Shown here piece by piece: positions 56,275-64,000 of a stretch of DNA of 64,000 nucleotides. Source of the stretch: Flaviramulus sp. (GTDB lineage Bacteria > Bacteroidota > Bacteroidia > Flavobacteriales > Flavobacteriaceae); the NCBI GenBank assembly GCA_030731745.1, contig JANQTJ010000020.1, positions 1-64,000 of the forward strand, given 5' to 3'. The position numbers and the translations under genes were made by a program. The notes under the pieces were generated by a model. That model was given only the letters and a program-made list of their open reading frames with translations, was not told where the DNA came from and searched no databases. Within the stretch, counting starts at the first letter, position 1, and each line of letters begins with the position of its first letter.

Positions 56275-57876
56275 ATGAACAAGACCCTTTCAAATTTTAT
56301 TTTAGCCTTTATTATTGGCTCTTTTTTTATAAACTGCGCAAACACAGGATCACCAGATGGAGGCCCTAAGGACGACATACCTCCAAGTATTATCAAGTCT
56401 CAACCCGAAAATTTTAATACAAATTTTGCTGGCAATGAAATCATAATTTATTTTGATGAATATATAACGATCAAAGATTTAAAAAAGCAGCTAATTATTT
56501 CGCCACCCATGAAAACCCAACCAGTGGTCAAGCCACTTAGTGGTGCAAGTAAATATATTTCTATAAAAATTTTTGATACCCTACAGCCAAACACCACATA
56601 CGCTTTCAACTTTGGAAATAGCATTACCGATAATAACGAAGGAAACCCATATCCATTTTACCGTTATGTATTTTCAACTGGTAACTATATAGATTCACTA
56701 ACTGTAAAAGGCAATATTGTTGATGCTCTAAAAAAACAACCAGAAACCTTTGTTAATGTTGTCCTTTATGAGGTAGACTCAACCTTTACAGATTCTATTA
56801 TTTATAAAGAAACCCCTAAATATGTTACCAATACTTTAGATAGTTTAACTACTTTTTCTATTGAAAATATTAAAGCTGGGAAATACATGTTGATTGCATT
56901 AAAAGATAAAAATAGCGATAACAAATTTCAACAAAAAACAGACCAAATAGGATTTTATAAAAGTTTTATAGAAGTTCCAAATGATTCAGTATATACACTC
57001 AGATTATTCTCAGAAGAGATTGATTTTAGTGCCAGTAGACCTAAATTGCTTTCTGGCGAAAAAATTGCCTTTGGTTATGAAGGAGACTATAAGAATATGG
57101 ATATAAGAATCCTTTCGGAAACTCCCGAAGATTTTGAATATCGTATTACAAAAGATGAGAAAGCTGATACTCTTTATTATTGGTTTAAACCAAGAATGAA
57201 AGTTGATTCTCTTGTTTTTAAAGTATCTAATTTAAATTTTGATAAAGAATTTACAGTAAAAATTAGTGAACAAAAAAGAGACTCTTTAACTATTAGTAGA
57301 ACACCATCAGGAACCATTAATTTAGATGAAGATTTTAAAATTATAGGCAATACACCATTTACTAATTTTGATGCTTCAAAAATTATTTTAATTGATAAAG
57401 ATTCCATAAATATTGATTTTACTTCTGAGTTTGATACTATCACTAATACATTCGCTTTAAGATTTAATAAAACTGAAAATAATGGGTATAAAATGCAAAT
57501 CCTACCAGAAGCATTTATTGATTTTTTTGATTATAAGAACGATTCTTTAAACTTTACTGTAAGCACAAAAAAGAGTTCAGATTTTGGATATGCTAGATTC
57601 ACTTTAGTAAATGCTAAATACCCTCTTATTATTCAATTAACTGATAGTGAAGGAAAAGTGAAAATGGAACAGGCAGTTACAAACTCAGATCCTGTTGATT
57701 TTTTAAACTTATTACCTGGAAAATATTTTATTAGAGTTATTCATGACACTAATGGGAATGGGAAATTTGATACAGGTAATTATTTGAAAAAAATACAACC
57801 AGAGCGTGTTAGTCATTTTCAAGAAATTGAAGTTAGAGCAGATTGGGGATATCAAGAAACACTTCAATTTAAATAA
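56275..57876 (+). CDS. lipoprotein with bacterial Ig-like (SbsA type) domain
   Basis: About 533 residues. Lipoprotein signal MNKTLSNFILAFIIGSFFINC; an ATG two codons upstream is also possible. After SPDGGPKDDIPPSIIKSQPENF comes an Ig-like domain (about residues 35-140: FAGNEIIIYFDEYITIKDLKKQLIISP ... LQPNTTYAFNFGNSITDNNEG), then beta-rich regions that resemble further Ig and carboxypeptidase-like folds, ending with LLPGKYFIRVIHDTNGNGKFDTG. The function is unknown in this widespread Bacteroidota family. Its last 8 bases overlap the convergent omega-amidase gene. Confidence 0.88.
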   Translation: MNKTLSNFILAFIIGSFFINCANTGSPDGGPKDDIPPSIIKSQPENFNTNFAGNEIIIYFDEYITIKDLKKQLIISPPMKTQPVVKPLSGASKYISIKIFDTLQPNTTYAFNFGNSITDNNEGNPYPFYRYVFSTGNYIDSLTVKGNIVDALKKQPETFVNVVLYEVDSTFTDSIIYKETPKYVTNTLDSLTTFSIENIKAGKYMLIALKDKNSDNKFQQKTDQIGFYKSFIEVPNDSVYTLRLFSEEIDFSASRPKLLSGEKIAFGYEGDYKNMDIRILSETPEDFEYRITKDEKADTLYYWFKPRMKVDSLVFKVSNLNFDKEFTVKISEQKRDSLTISRTPSGTINLDEDFKIIGNTPFTNFDASKIILIDKDSINIDFTSEFDTITNTFALRFNKTENNGYKMQILPEAFIDFFDYKNDSLNFTVSTKKSSDFGYARFTLVNAKYPLIIQLTDSEGKVKMEQAVTNSDPVDFLNLLPGKYFIRVIHDTNGNGKFDTGNYLKKIQPERVSHFQEIEVRADWGYQETLQFK

Positions 57877-58648
57877 TAGTAAAGTTGTCCCTGTCGTCTA
57901 AAAACTTAAGTTTATTTCTATACACATCAACATGGCGTTTTTCTAGAGTAACTATTTCAATTTGTTCCTTATTTGGTTTTATAGAAGTTATTTCATTACC
58001 TAAAACATCAATCGCTGCAGAGTTACCAGAATACTCGTAATTAACACCATCCTTTCCTACCCTGTTTACACCAATACAATAACACATGTTTTCAATAGCG
58101 CGGGCTTTTAATAAAGTATCCCAAGCAGAAATCCTAGTTTTTGGCCAGTTAGCAACATATAATAAAACATCATAATCAGCTACATTTCTGGCCCAAACAG
58201 GAAAACGTAAATCGTAACAAATAAGTGGACATATTTTCCAACCTTTATAGTTTATAATCACTTTTTCAGTACCAGCTTTATAAATTTTATCTTCTCCTGC
58301 TAATGTAAAAGTATGTCGTTTATCGTAATTTGAAATATATCCTGACGCTTCGACAAATAATAGCCTGTTAAAATAATGTTCGCCCTCTCTTATAACCAAA
58401 CTTCCAACAATAGCTGAATTCGTTTTTTTAGCAATTGCTTTCATCCAATTTACAGAATCGCCATATAGAGTCTCAGCTACCACAGATGCATTCATTGTAA
58501 AACCCGATGTAAACATTTCTGGCAGTACAATAACATCAACTTTATTTGAAATACTTTCTATTTTTTTAGTAAAATTCTGTATGTTTTGTTCGGGATTTTC
58601 CCAAACTAAATCAGATTGAATTAGCGCTATTTTTAATTCGTCTTGCAT
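57869..58648 (-). CDS. omega-amidase (nitrilase superfamily, YafV-like)
   Basis: A 259-residue amidohydrolase with the nitrilase triad: Glu44 (VLPEMFTSGF), Lys110 (DKRHTF) and Cys144 (LICYDLRFPVWARN). The CYDLRFPVWARN form matches YafV/NIT2 omega-amidases, which hydrolyse alpha-ketoglutaramate and the ketoacid amide of methionine salvage. An aminotransferase related to methionine or glutamine transaminase lies 1.2 kb further on the same strand, which supports a joint role. The separating serine hydrolase gene is on the other strand. Confidence 0.92.
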   Translation of the reverse strand: MQDELKIALIQSDLVWENPEQNIQNFTKKIESISNKVDVIVLPEMFTSGFTMNASVVAETLYGDSVNWMKAIAKKTNSAIVGSLVIREGEHYFNRLLFVEASGYISNYDKRHTFTLAGEDKIYKAGTEKVIINYKGWKICPLICYDLRFPVWARNVADYDVLLYVANWPKTRISAWDTLLKARAIENMCYCIGVNRVGKDGVNYEYSGNSAAIDVLGNEITSIKPNKEQIEIVTLEKRHVDVYRNKLKFLDDRDNFTII

Positions 58649-58726
58649 GTCTTAAAATTACACATTTTAAATAAGATTTAAAATTAATTGAGTAATTTGA
58701 ACCGTTAAAAATATCATAAACTTAAT

Positions 58727-59887
58727 ATGCAAAAAAACAAATTCCTTTTACTTATAATAACTGTTTTACTCTATGTCAATTTAATAGAAGCTCAGATAAA
58801 ATATTTCCCAGACCGAAATGCAAATTGGGAAGTCAAATCTGCATCAAGTTTTAGTATTACAGAAAACACCTTAAAAGAGGCTATTGATTTTGCAATTATT
58901 AATGAGTATTCAGGTTCGAGAGATTTACGTATTGCTATTTTAGAAGGTTTTGCAAGAGAACCTTTTCATCAAATCCTGGGTCCTACAAAAAAACGAGGAG
59001 GCCCGTCAGGACTTATTATAAAAGAAGGATACATAGTTGCCCAATGGGGTGATACAAAACGTGTCGACATGACCTTTAGTGTTACTAAAAGCTTCTTATC
59101 TACCATGGCTGGCTTAGCTGTAGATAAAGGATTGATTAAAAATGAAACAGATAAAGCCAAAGATTATATTTGGGATGGTACTTTTGATGGTTCTCATAAT
59201 TCTAAAATTACATTTCAACATTTACTGCAACAAAATTCCGATTGGTCTGGTGAAATTTGGGGAGGAAAAGATTGGGCAGATCGCCCACCAAGTGAAGGCA
59301 ATTTAGATATTTGGAAATACAGAGAACTTAAAGAGCCAGGTACTTTTATGGAATATAATGATGTTCGTGTAAATGTACTTGCATATTCATTACTTCAAAT
59401 ATGGAGAAAACCGCTACCGCAAGTTCTTAAAGATGAAGTTATGGATAAAATAGGAGCCTCAACAACTTGGAGATGGTTTGGTTACGAAAACGCATGGACA
59501 ACCATAGATGGTATACAAATGAAATCTGTAACTGGAGGAGGGCATTCTGGTGGTGGTCTATTTATTTCAACTGAAGATATGGCTCGTTTTGGCTTGTTAT
59601 TTTTGAATGATGGCAAATGGAAAAATGAACAAATTATAAGTGAAAATTGGATTAATCATGCAACAAACCCATCAATCCCTAATGTAAATTATGGCTATAT
59701 GTGGTGGTTAAACAAAAAAGGACCACGCCATTGGGAAAACGTATCTGAAGATATTTATTATGCTGCAGGATTTGGAGGTAACTTTATTTTAATTGATAAA
59801 AAACATCATATTGTAGCTGTAATAAGATGGTTAGAACCCTCTAAAATAGGCGAATTTATGCAAAAACTTACAAAAGCTTTAGACTAA
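58727..59887 (+). CDS. beta-lactamase-fold serine hydrolase (class C family)
   Basis: A 386-residue exported protein (signal peptide MQKNKFLLLIITVLLYVNLIEAQ). The catalytic SxxK is Ser118-Val-Thr-Lys121, preceded by DMTF and followed by FLSTMAGLAVDKGLI. The second motif is Y-N-D in GTFMEYNDVRVN. The third appears as SGGGLFIS near GGGHSGG. Members are DD-peptidases, esterases or 6-aminohexanoate-dimer hydrolase-like. The substrate is unknown; antibiotic resistance should not be assumed. Its end overlaps the convergent aminotransferase by 4 bases. Confidence 0.9.
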   Translation: MQKNKFLLLIITVLLYVNLIEAQIKYFPDRNANWEVKSASSFSITENTLKEAIDFAIINEYSGSRDLRIAILEGFAREPFHQILGPTKKRGGPSGLIIKEGYIVAQWGDTKRVDMTFSVTKSFLSTMAGLAVDKGLIKNETDKAKDYIWDGTFDGSHNSKITFQHLLQQNSDWSGEIWGGKDWADRPPSEGNLDIWKYRELKEPGTFMEYNDVRVNVLAYSLLQIWRKPLPQVLKDEVMDKIGASTTWRWFGYENAWTTIDGIQMKSVTGGGHSGGGLFISTEDMARFGLLFLNDGKWKNEQIISENWINHATNPSIPNVNYGYMWWLNKKGPRHWENVSEDIYYAAGFGGNFILIDKKHHIVAVIRWLEPSKIGEFMQKLTKALD

Positions 59888-61026
59888 ATTTTATTTAAAA
59901 TATCAGCAGCTTTTTTTAAAGTGTTATCTGTTTTTGCGAAACAAAAACGCAATACTTTGTTATCAAGATTATTTGTGTTAAAAACAGATAAAGGTATTGA
60001 GGCTATACCAAACTCTATTGTTAATCGTTTTGCGAAATCTACATCATATTCTTCTGTGATATCTGAATAATCTAACACTTGAAAATAAGTGCCTTTTGAA
60101 GGAGTGAATTTAAATCTAGAATCCTTAATTAAATTTAAAAATAAGTCTCTTTTTCTTTGAAAGAAATCTGGTAAATCCAGATAATGTTTTGGCTCTTGCA
60201 TATAATCTGCGATACCTTTTTGAGTTGGATGATGGATGCAAAACACATTAAACTGGTGTATTTTCATAAACTCTTCCATTAATTCTTTTGGCGCACAACA
60301 ATATCCAACACGCCAGCCAGTATTATGAAACGTTTTACCAAAAGAACCCGTTATAAAACTTCTAGATTTTAAATCTGAGAACATACACGCACTTTGATGT
60401 TTTTCACCATCAAAAATCATGTGCTCATAAACCTCATCACTCAAAACAATAATGTTAGTGTCTTTTGTTATTTCTTGCAACTTCAACATGTCTTCTTTTA
60501 AAAAAATAGTTCCCGATGGATTGTGAGGTGTATTAATGATAATCATCTTGGTTCGATTATTTATACATTCCCTCACAGTATTCCAATCTACCGAAAAAAT
60601 AGGTGCTTTTAATTGTATTGGAATTACAGTACCTCCGTTTAAAATAATTGAAGGTTCATAGCTATCATATGCAGGTTTAAAAATAATGATCTCATCATTG
60701 GGTTTAATAAATGCATTGATGATTGTAAAAATAGCTTGCGTAGCACCCGCAGTTACTGTAATTTCATTTTCGGGATGATAACTTGAGTTATAAAGCAGGT
60801 GAATTTTTTTTGCAATGGCTACTCTCAATTCTAAATTCCCTGCCATGGGCGCATATTGATTATAGCCCGAATTCATAGCTTTTGAAACTAAATCTACTAG
60901 CTTTTGATTGCTTTCAAAATCTGGAAATCCTTGAGACAAATTAATAGCATCGTGTTTTTTAGCCAACCCACTCATAATAGAAAAAATAGTGGTTTCTACA
61001 TTTGGGAGTTTAGAAATATACTGCAT
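59884..61026 (-). CDS. class I/II aminotransferase, methionine/glutamine transaminase-like
   Basis: A 380-residue PLP enzyme of fold type I. INLSQGFPDF near the start, GYNQYAPMAGNLELR, INTPHNPSGTIF (Asn in the cofactor pocket), VLSDEVYEHM (Asp-Tyr), and Schiff-base Lys231 in GSFGKTFHNTGWRVGY. The QYAPMAG segment is typical of YbdL and kynurenine aminotransferase-like methionine aminotransferases. It would pair with the omega-amidase downstream to regenerate methionine from its keto acid using glutamine. The substrate is an inference. Confidence 0.92.
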   Translation of the reverse strand: MQYISKLPNVETTIFSIMSGLAKKHDAINLSQGFPDFESNQKLVDLVSKAMNSGYNQYAPMAGNLELRVAIAKKIHLLYNSSYHPENEITVTAGATQAIFTIINAFIKPNDEIIIFKPAYDSYEPSIILNGGTVIPIQLKAPIFSVDWNTVRECINNRTKMIIINTPHNPSGTIFLKEDMLKLQEITKDTNIIVLSDEVYEHMIFDGEKHQSACMFSDLKSRSFITGSFGKTFHNTGWRVGYCCAPKELMEEFMKIHQFNVFCIHHPTQKGIADYMQEPKHYLDLPDFFQRKRDLFLNLIKDSRFKFTPSKGTYFQVLDYSDITEEYDVDFAKRLTIEFGIASIPLSVFNTNNLDNKVLRFCFAKTDNTLKKAADILNKI

Positions 61027-61035
61027 ATAATGAGG

Positions 61036-61728
61036 TTAAACTATTTGTAACTGTTTTAATAATTCCTGTTTATAAAATCGTCCAATAGGGATTTTATAAT
61101 CTCTTATATAAATGATATTTCCAGAAATCTTTTCTACAAATTTACTATTAATTATGAAGGATTTATGGACTTGGATAAATTCATTTTGGGGTAGTTTTAC
61201 AGTCCAGTTTTTCAACGAATCAATATAAGAAAACTTTTGTGTTTTTGTAACTACGGTGATGTAATTTCTATCCGATTCAATAAATAAAATAGTATTTAAA
61301 ATTATTTTATGAAGCGTTTTATCTACGTTTAAAAAAATAGTTTTTCCGTTTTCTTCTATGTGTTTTTTTTGCAATTCTAATCGATCTTTAGCTTTATTTA
61401 TCGCTTTTAAAAATCTATCAAACGAGAAAGGTTTTACTAAAAAATCAACAATAGTGTCCAGCTCAAAACAATTTACAGCGTATTGAGGGTAAGCTGTTGT
61501 CATAATAATTGCTGGTGGGTTATTAATGGTTTTTATAAAATCTAACCCAGACATATCAGGCAAATTTATATCTAAAAAAATAACATCAACTTTTCTGGTA
61601 ATTAAAAATGAATTAGCCTCAATAGCAGATTTAAAAGTACCCAGTAATTTCAAATTCGGTAGTTTCTCAATAAAATTCTTTAAAATTTTTTGAGCTGGAA
61701 TTTCATCTTCTACAATAACACAATTCAT
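61036..61728 (-). CDS. LytTR-family response regulator
   Basis: A 230-residue regulator. Receiver: EDE at residues 7-9, phospho-acceptor Asp53 (IFLDINLPDMSGLDF), TTAYPQYAV and Lys of FLVKPFSFD. The C-terminal DNA-binding domain is LytTR: ILFIESDRNYITVVT, then FIQVHKSFIINSKFVEKISGN and IPIGRFYKQELL. Overlaps the kinase gene by 4 bases. Candidate direct-repeat binding sites lie in the divergent promoter region beyond the kinase gene. Confidence 0.95.
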   Translation of the reverse strand: MNCVIVEDEIPAQKILKNFIEKLPNLKLLGTFKSAIEANSFLITRKVDVIFLDINLPDMSGLDFIKTINNPPAIIMTTAYPQYAVNCFELDTIVDFLVKPFSFDRFLKAINKAKDRLELQKKHIEENGKTIFLNVDKTLHKIILNTILFIESDRNYITVVTKTQKFSYIDSLKNWTVKLPQNEFIQVHKSFIINSKFVEKISGNIIYIRDYKIPIGRFYKQELLKQLQIV

Positions 61729-62696
61729 CTCAAATCTAATTTTAATGTCACTTTAAATCTTGCATCTTTTTCAATAGAAAAAGTGTAGGTATCTTTATAA
61801 ATAAGTTTCAATCTTTTTTCTAAGTTTTGAAGCCCAATTTTAAAATCATTGGAACTTACTTTTTCTAAGCTAAAATCATTTTGGCAATTGAAATTTAAAT
61901 TCCCTTCTTCAACTAAAATATCTATAATGATGTTACTATTTAAAGCACTATGCTTAAAAGCATTTTCAATAATTGTAATTAGAAGCAATGGTGCTATTTG
62001 ATACTGAAATGAATCAATAGATTTTGTATACTGAATTTGTTTTACGCCTTCTGTTCTAATTTTTTGAAATTTGATATAATTATCTATAAACTGAATTTCT
62101 TTTTCTAAAGAAATTGTTTCGTCATTACTTTCGTATAAGACGTGTTTCAAATTATCTGAAAGCATCAAAATGAGTTCAGGTGTTTCTTTAGGTTTTTCTA
62201 ATGAATACGAATAAATAGTATTCAAATTATTAAATAGAACATGGGGGTTTATTTGAGATTTTAAAAATTTAAGCTCCATTTCGGCATGTTCCTTTTTAAC
62301 TTTCACTACCTCTTCCTGTTCATCTATAAATCGATACAAAATCCATATAAATGAAAAGAAAATAAGCGGCACCAACGTTTGCCATAAATAATCACTTAAA
62401 CATTTAGGTAAACTACAGCCGCATTGAGCAAAAGCATAACAATAAAGCTGTGTTGCAAAAAATGAAATGGCTGCAAAAACAAATACATAAAGTGCATACA
62501 ACTTCTTTCTAACAAAAAAGGGTAACAAAAAAAAGTTGTTGATGTAAACAATGACTACTAAAAGCGAAACATATTGTAAAAACGGATTTTCTCTCCAATA
62601 ATAATCTGAAAATAAAAACAGTGATACAAATACGAACAACATCCAAAAAAGGATATGAACTAATATTTGTGATATATGTTTATTAATTAATGTCAT
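61725..62696 (-). CDS. LytS-like sensor histidine kinase
   Basis: A 323-residue kinase of the His_kinase (LytS/YehU) type. Four membrane helices: about residues 10-30, 40-60, 68-90 and 105-122; there is no large external domain, but CGCSLPKC gives a cluster of cysteines in a loop. The phospho-acceptor is His152 in KSQINPHVLFNNLN, the typical motif, and the ATP site has IIENAFKHS, with a further QNLEKRL segment. It passes phosphate to the regulator encoded immediately downstream. Confidence 0.93.
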   Translation of the reverse strand: MTLINKHISQILVHILFWMLFVFVSLFLFSDYYWRENPFLQYVSLLVVIVYINNFFLLPFFVRKKLYALYVFVFAAISFFATQLYCYAFAQCGCSLPKCLSDYLWQTLVPLIFFSFIWILYRFIDEQEEVVKVKKEHAEMELKFLKSQINPHVLFNNLNTIYSYSLEKPKETPELILMLSDNLKHVLYESNDETISLEKEIQFIDNYIKFQKIRTEGVKQIQYTKSIDSFQYQIAPLLLITIIENAFKHSALNSNIIIDILVEEGNLNFNCQNDFSLEKVSSNDFKIGLQNLEKRLKLIYKDTYTFSIEKDARFKVTLKLDLR

Positions 62697-62782
62697 GTTT
62701 TAAATGTAGTTAGAAAAGCTAAAATCATCAAACAATATGTATAAAAGTAGGTTTTGTATTTTCAAACAACCAAAAAAAAGAC

Positions 62783-62817
62783 GTTTGTAAACTTAAGTAT
62801 GTTGTTTGTAAACTTAA
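62783..62817 (+). promoter_or_regulatory. candidate LytTR operator: two 14-bp direct repeats
   Basis: GTTTGTAAACTTAA occurs twice, at 62783-62796 and 62804-62817, with start points 21 bases apart (two helical turns). LytTR regulators bind two direct repeats 21-22 bases apart, and the GACGTTTGT of the first copy fits their consensus at 8 of 9 positions. The repeats lie between the LytS-like kinase gene and the divergent thioredoxin gene, immediately before the latter's -33 box. Confidence 0.6.
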
Positions 62818-62849
62818 TTGGTTAAACTTATAAAACAGTAATAAGTTTG
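62818..62849 (+). promoter_or_regulatory. promoter of the thioredoxin/TPR gene
   Basis: TTG (62818-62820) and TAAGTTTG (62842-62849) are separated by 21 bases. The -7 box matches TAnnTTTG, 21 bases before the start codon. The direct repeats end where the -33 box begins, a normal place for an activator. Confidence 0.6.
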
Positions 62850-62870
62850 GTTTCATGAACAATCAAAAAA

Positions 62871-63761
62871 ATGAAACGAACAGTAACAATCGTAATTTTA
62901 TTTCTTAGCATACAATTTTCATTGGCACAAACTTTAAATCATCTTAAAAAAGATGAAAAAGGCAACGAAATATTACTTGGAGAAATAAACAAAAACGGCT
63001 TAACCAATAACTCATTTAACGAATGGTTTTCTGAAAATTATAACGAATATTCAATTAATAAAAGTATCGTTAAACAATTAAAAGATTCCTTAAACACATA
63101 TGATATTAACGTGTTTTTAGGAACTTGGTGTGGAGATAGCAAACGTGAAATCCCAGTATTTTATAAAATTTTAGAAGCTGCAAAATTTCCAGAAAACAAA
63201 CTACAAGTTATAGCTGTTGATAAAACCGAAGAAGCTTACAAACAAAGTCCTAATCACGAAGAAAAGGGTCTAAATATTCATCGAGTACCTACTTTTATTT
63301 TTTATAAAAACGGTTTGGAGGTTAACAGAATTGTAGAATCTCCGCAAGAAACTTTGGAGCGCGACATATTAAAAATTGTTACTAATAATAAGTATACTTC
63401 AAAATACATGGCAGCCAATTACATGCACTATTTATTAAACACTAAATATATTGACAGCCTAAAATTAGATGAGTCGATTTTAGTTTCAAGACTTGCTGAA
63501 TTTGTACAAGGAAGCAGAGAATTAAATACGTTTGGATATTCACTTTTACGTTCTAATCAAATTGAAAAAGCGCTTTACATTTTTGACTTGAATACTAAAA
63601 TATTCCCATACAAATACAATGTATATGATAGTTTGGGTGAAGCCTATTTTGTTGCTAAAAATTTTAAAGATGCTTTAAAAAACTACTTCAAAGTTTTGAG
63701 TTTAAATCCTGATGATAAAAATGCCATTGAAATGATTGAGAAAATAAAAACAGTTATGTAA
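62871..63761 (+). CDS. secreted thioredoxin-like protein with C-terminal TPR repeats
   Basis: A 296-residue exported protein (signal peptide MKRTVTIVILFLSIQFSLAQ). Residues 75-155 are a thioredoxin fold with FLGTWCGDSKREIP; the active site is Trp86-Cys87-Gly-Asp-Ser90, so it lacks the second cysteine. VPTFIFYKNGLEVNR is the conserved cis-Pro strand. Residues 210-296 hold TPR units (NQIEKALYIFDLNTKIFPYKYNVYDSLGEAYFVAKNFKDALKNYFKVLSLNPDD). It is divergent from a LytS/LytT pair that may control it. A periplasmic thiol or protein-interaction role is possible. Confidence 0.88.
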   Translation: MKRTVTIVILFLSIQFSLAQTLNHLKKDEKGNEILLGEINKNGLTNNSFNEWFSENYNEYSINKSIVKQLKDSLNTYDINVFLGTWCGDSKREIPVFYKILEAAKFPENKLQVIAVDKTEEAYKQSPNHEEKGLNIHRVPTFIFYKNGLEVNRIVESPQETLERDILKIVTNNKYTSKYMAANYMHYLLNTKYIDSLKLDESILVSRLAEFVQGSRELNTFGYSLLRSNQIEKALYIFDLNTKIFPYKYNVYDSLGEAYFVAKNFKDALKNYFKVLSLNPDDKNAIEMIEKIKTVM

Positions 63762-63764
63762 TAA

Positions 63765-64000
63765 CTAAACAATATTCATTTTTTTCAATAAAAATGACGC
63801 ATTCATGTTTTTACAAATACCTTGTTTTAAAGTATAATCAAAATGAAGCTCATCGTTTAATATTTCTGCATCAAAATAATAATTTTTAACATCACTTAAT
63901 TCATTTTCAATCTCACATAAACTCAAATCGTGTGTAGCTATAATACCAGTAGCATTTGAGGCTACTAATTTTTCAACAAATTTTCTAGAACCAATAGCTT
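63765..64000 (-). CDS. C-terminal part of a MutS-family protein, cut by the window edge
   Basis: The visible 78 codons read IGSRKFVEKLVASNATGIIATHDLSL, then FDAEILNDELHFDYTL and KQGICKNMNASFLLKKM, ending NIV. The THDLSL element and the FDYTLKQGICKNMNA segment are the end of the ATPase domain of MutS homologues (as I recall, the shorter MutS-related proteins of Bacteroidota). The gene continues beyond base 64000, so its full architecture and start cannot be judged. It is convergent with the thioredoxin/TPR gene, 3 bases apart. Confidence 0.85.
   Translation of the reverse strand, partial: AIGSRKFVEKLVASNATGIIATHDLSLCEIENELSDVKNYYFDAEILNDELHFDYTLKQGICKNMNASFLLKKMNIV

Noticed and set aside
58727-59887. 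Beta-lactamase resistance gene
   Set aside because: The class C fold is shared by many peptidases and esterases, and nothing in the context indicates resistance.

Overview
The window is a chromosome segment from a member of the family Flavobacteriaceae (phylum Bacteroidota); I cannot name the genus. The evidence is: low G+C sequence; promoters of the TTTG...TAnnTTTG type with no Shine-Dalgarno signals; type IX secretion (T9SS) cargo with type A and type B C-terminal domains; PorP/SprF and OmpA-like envelope proteins; a DnaE polymerase with a fused N-terminal proofreading exonuclease; and families largely confined to this phylum (DUF4271, DUF4296, SbsA-like Ig lipoprotein). Most of the window is an ordinary housekeeping chromosome with short operons.

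Layout. (1) 150-3339: a four-gene plus-strand operon with a coiled-coil protein, a protein resembling the soluble OmpA-associated/roadblock-like domains of other phyla, a Ras-like small GTPase and a hybrid histidine kinase whose receiver has lost its phospho-acceptor Asp. This is the best candidate here for a little-described signalling system. (2) 3438-18124: a minus-strand surface-adhesin operon: a 3,895-residue repeat protein with a T9SS type B sorting domain, a PorP/SprF protein and an OmpA-family protein. The adhesin gene holds a 1,276-bp direct duplication and a block of unusually high G+C. (3) 18125-20601: a scar of a mobile element, with a degenerate tRNA-Leu(UAG) and its terminator, a tyrosine recombinase, and an intact tRNA-Asp with a textbook promoter. 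(4) 20634-27148: DUF58 protein, ClpP, thioredoxin and DnaE. (5) 27392-38934: lactonase, rpsP-rimM, tRNA and DNA modification genes, an acyl-CoA dehydrogenase, an Fe-S assembly cluster (ferredoxin, Nfu, Mrp), trmB and a MurG-like glycosyltransferase. (6) 38908-48918: PhoR/PhoB, a very small T9SS protein, a LuxE-like protein, tyrS, an epimerase, pyrC, a GT2 enzyme and hemD. (7) 48979-64000: pckA, saccharopine dehydrogenase with an Lrp regulator, glyS, comF, an omega-amidase and aminotransferase pair, a LytS/LytT-type system divergent from a thioredoxin/TPR protein, and the end of a MutS-family gene cut by the window edge.

Non-coding signals of note: two structured elements sharing sequence blocks and an outer stem (just after dnaE and just before the glycosyltransferase gene), which may belong to a known flavobacterial RNA family; a pair of 14-bp direct repeats two helical turns apart between the LytT-type regulator and its divergent neighbour; and several strong intrinsic terminators. 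No CRISPR array, rRNA operon or complete insertion sequence was seen. All functions are assigned by reading motifs and recalling families; no database search was run.
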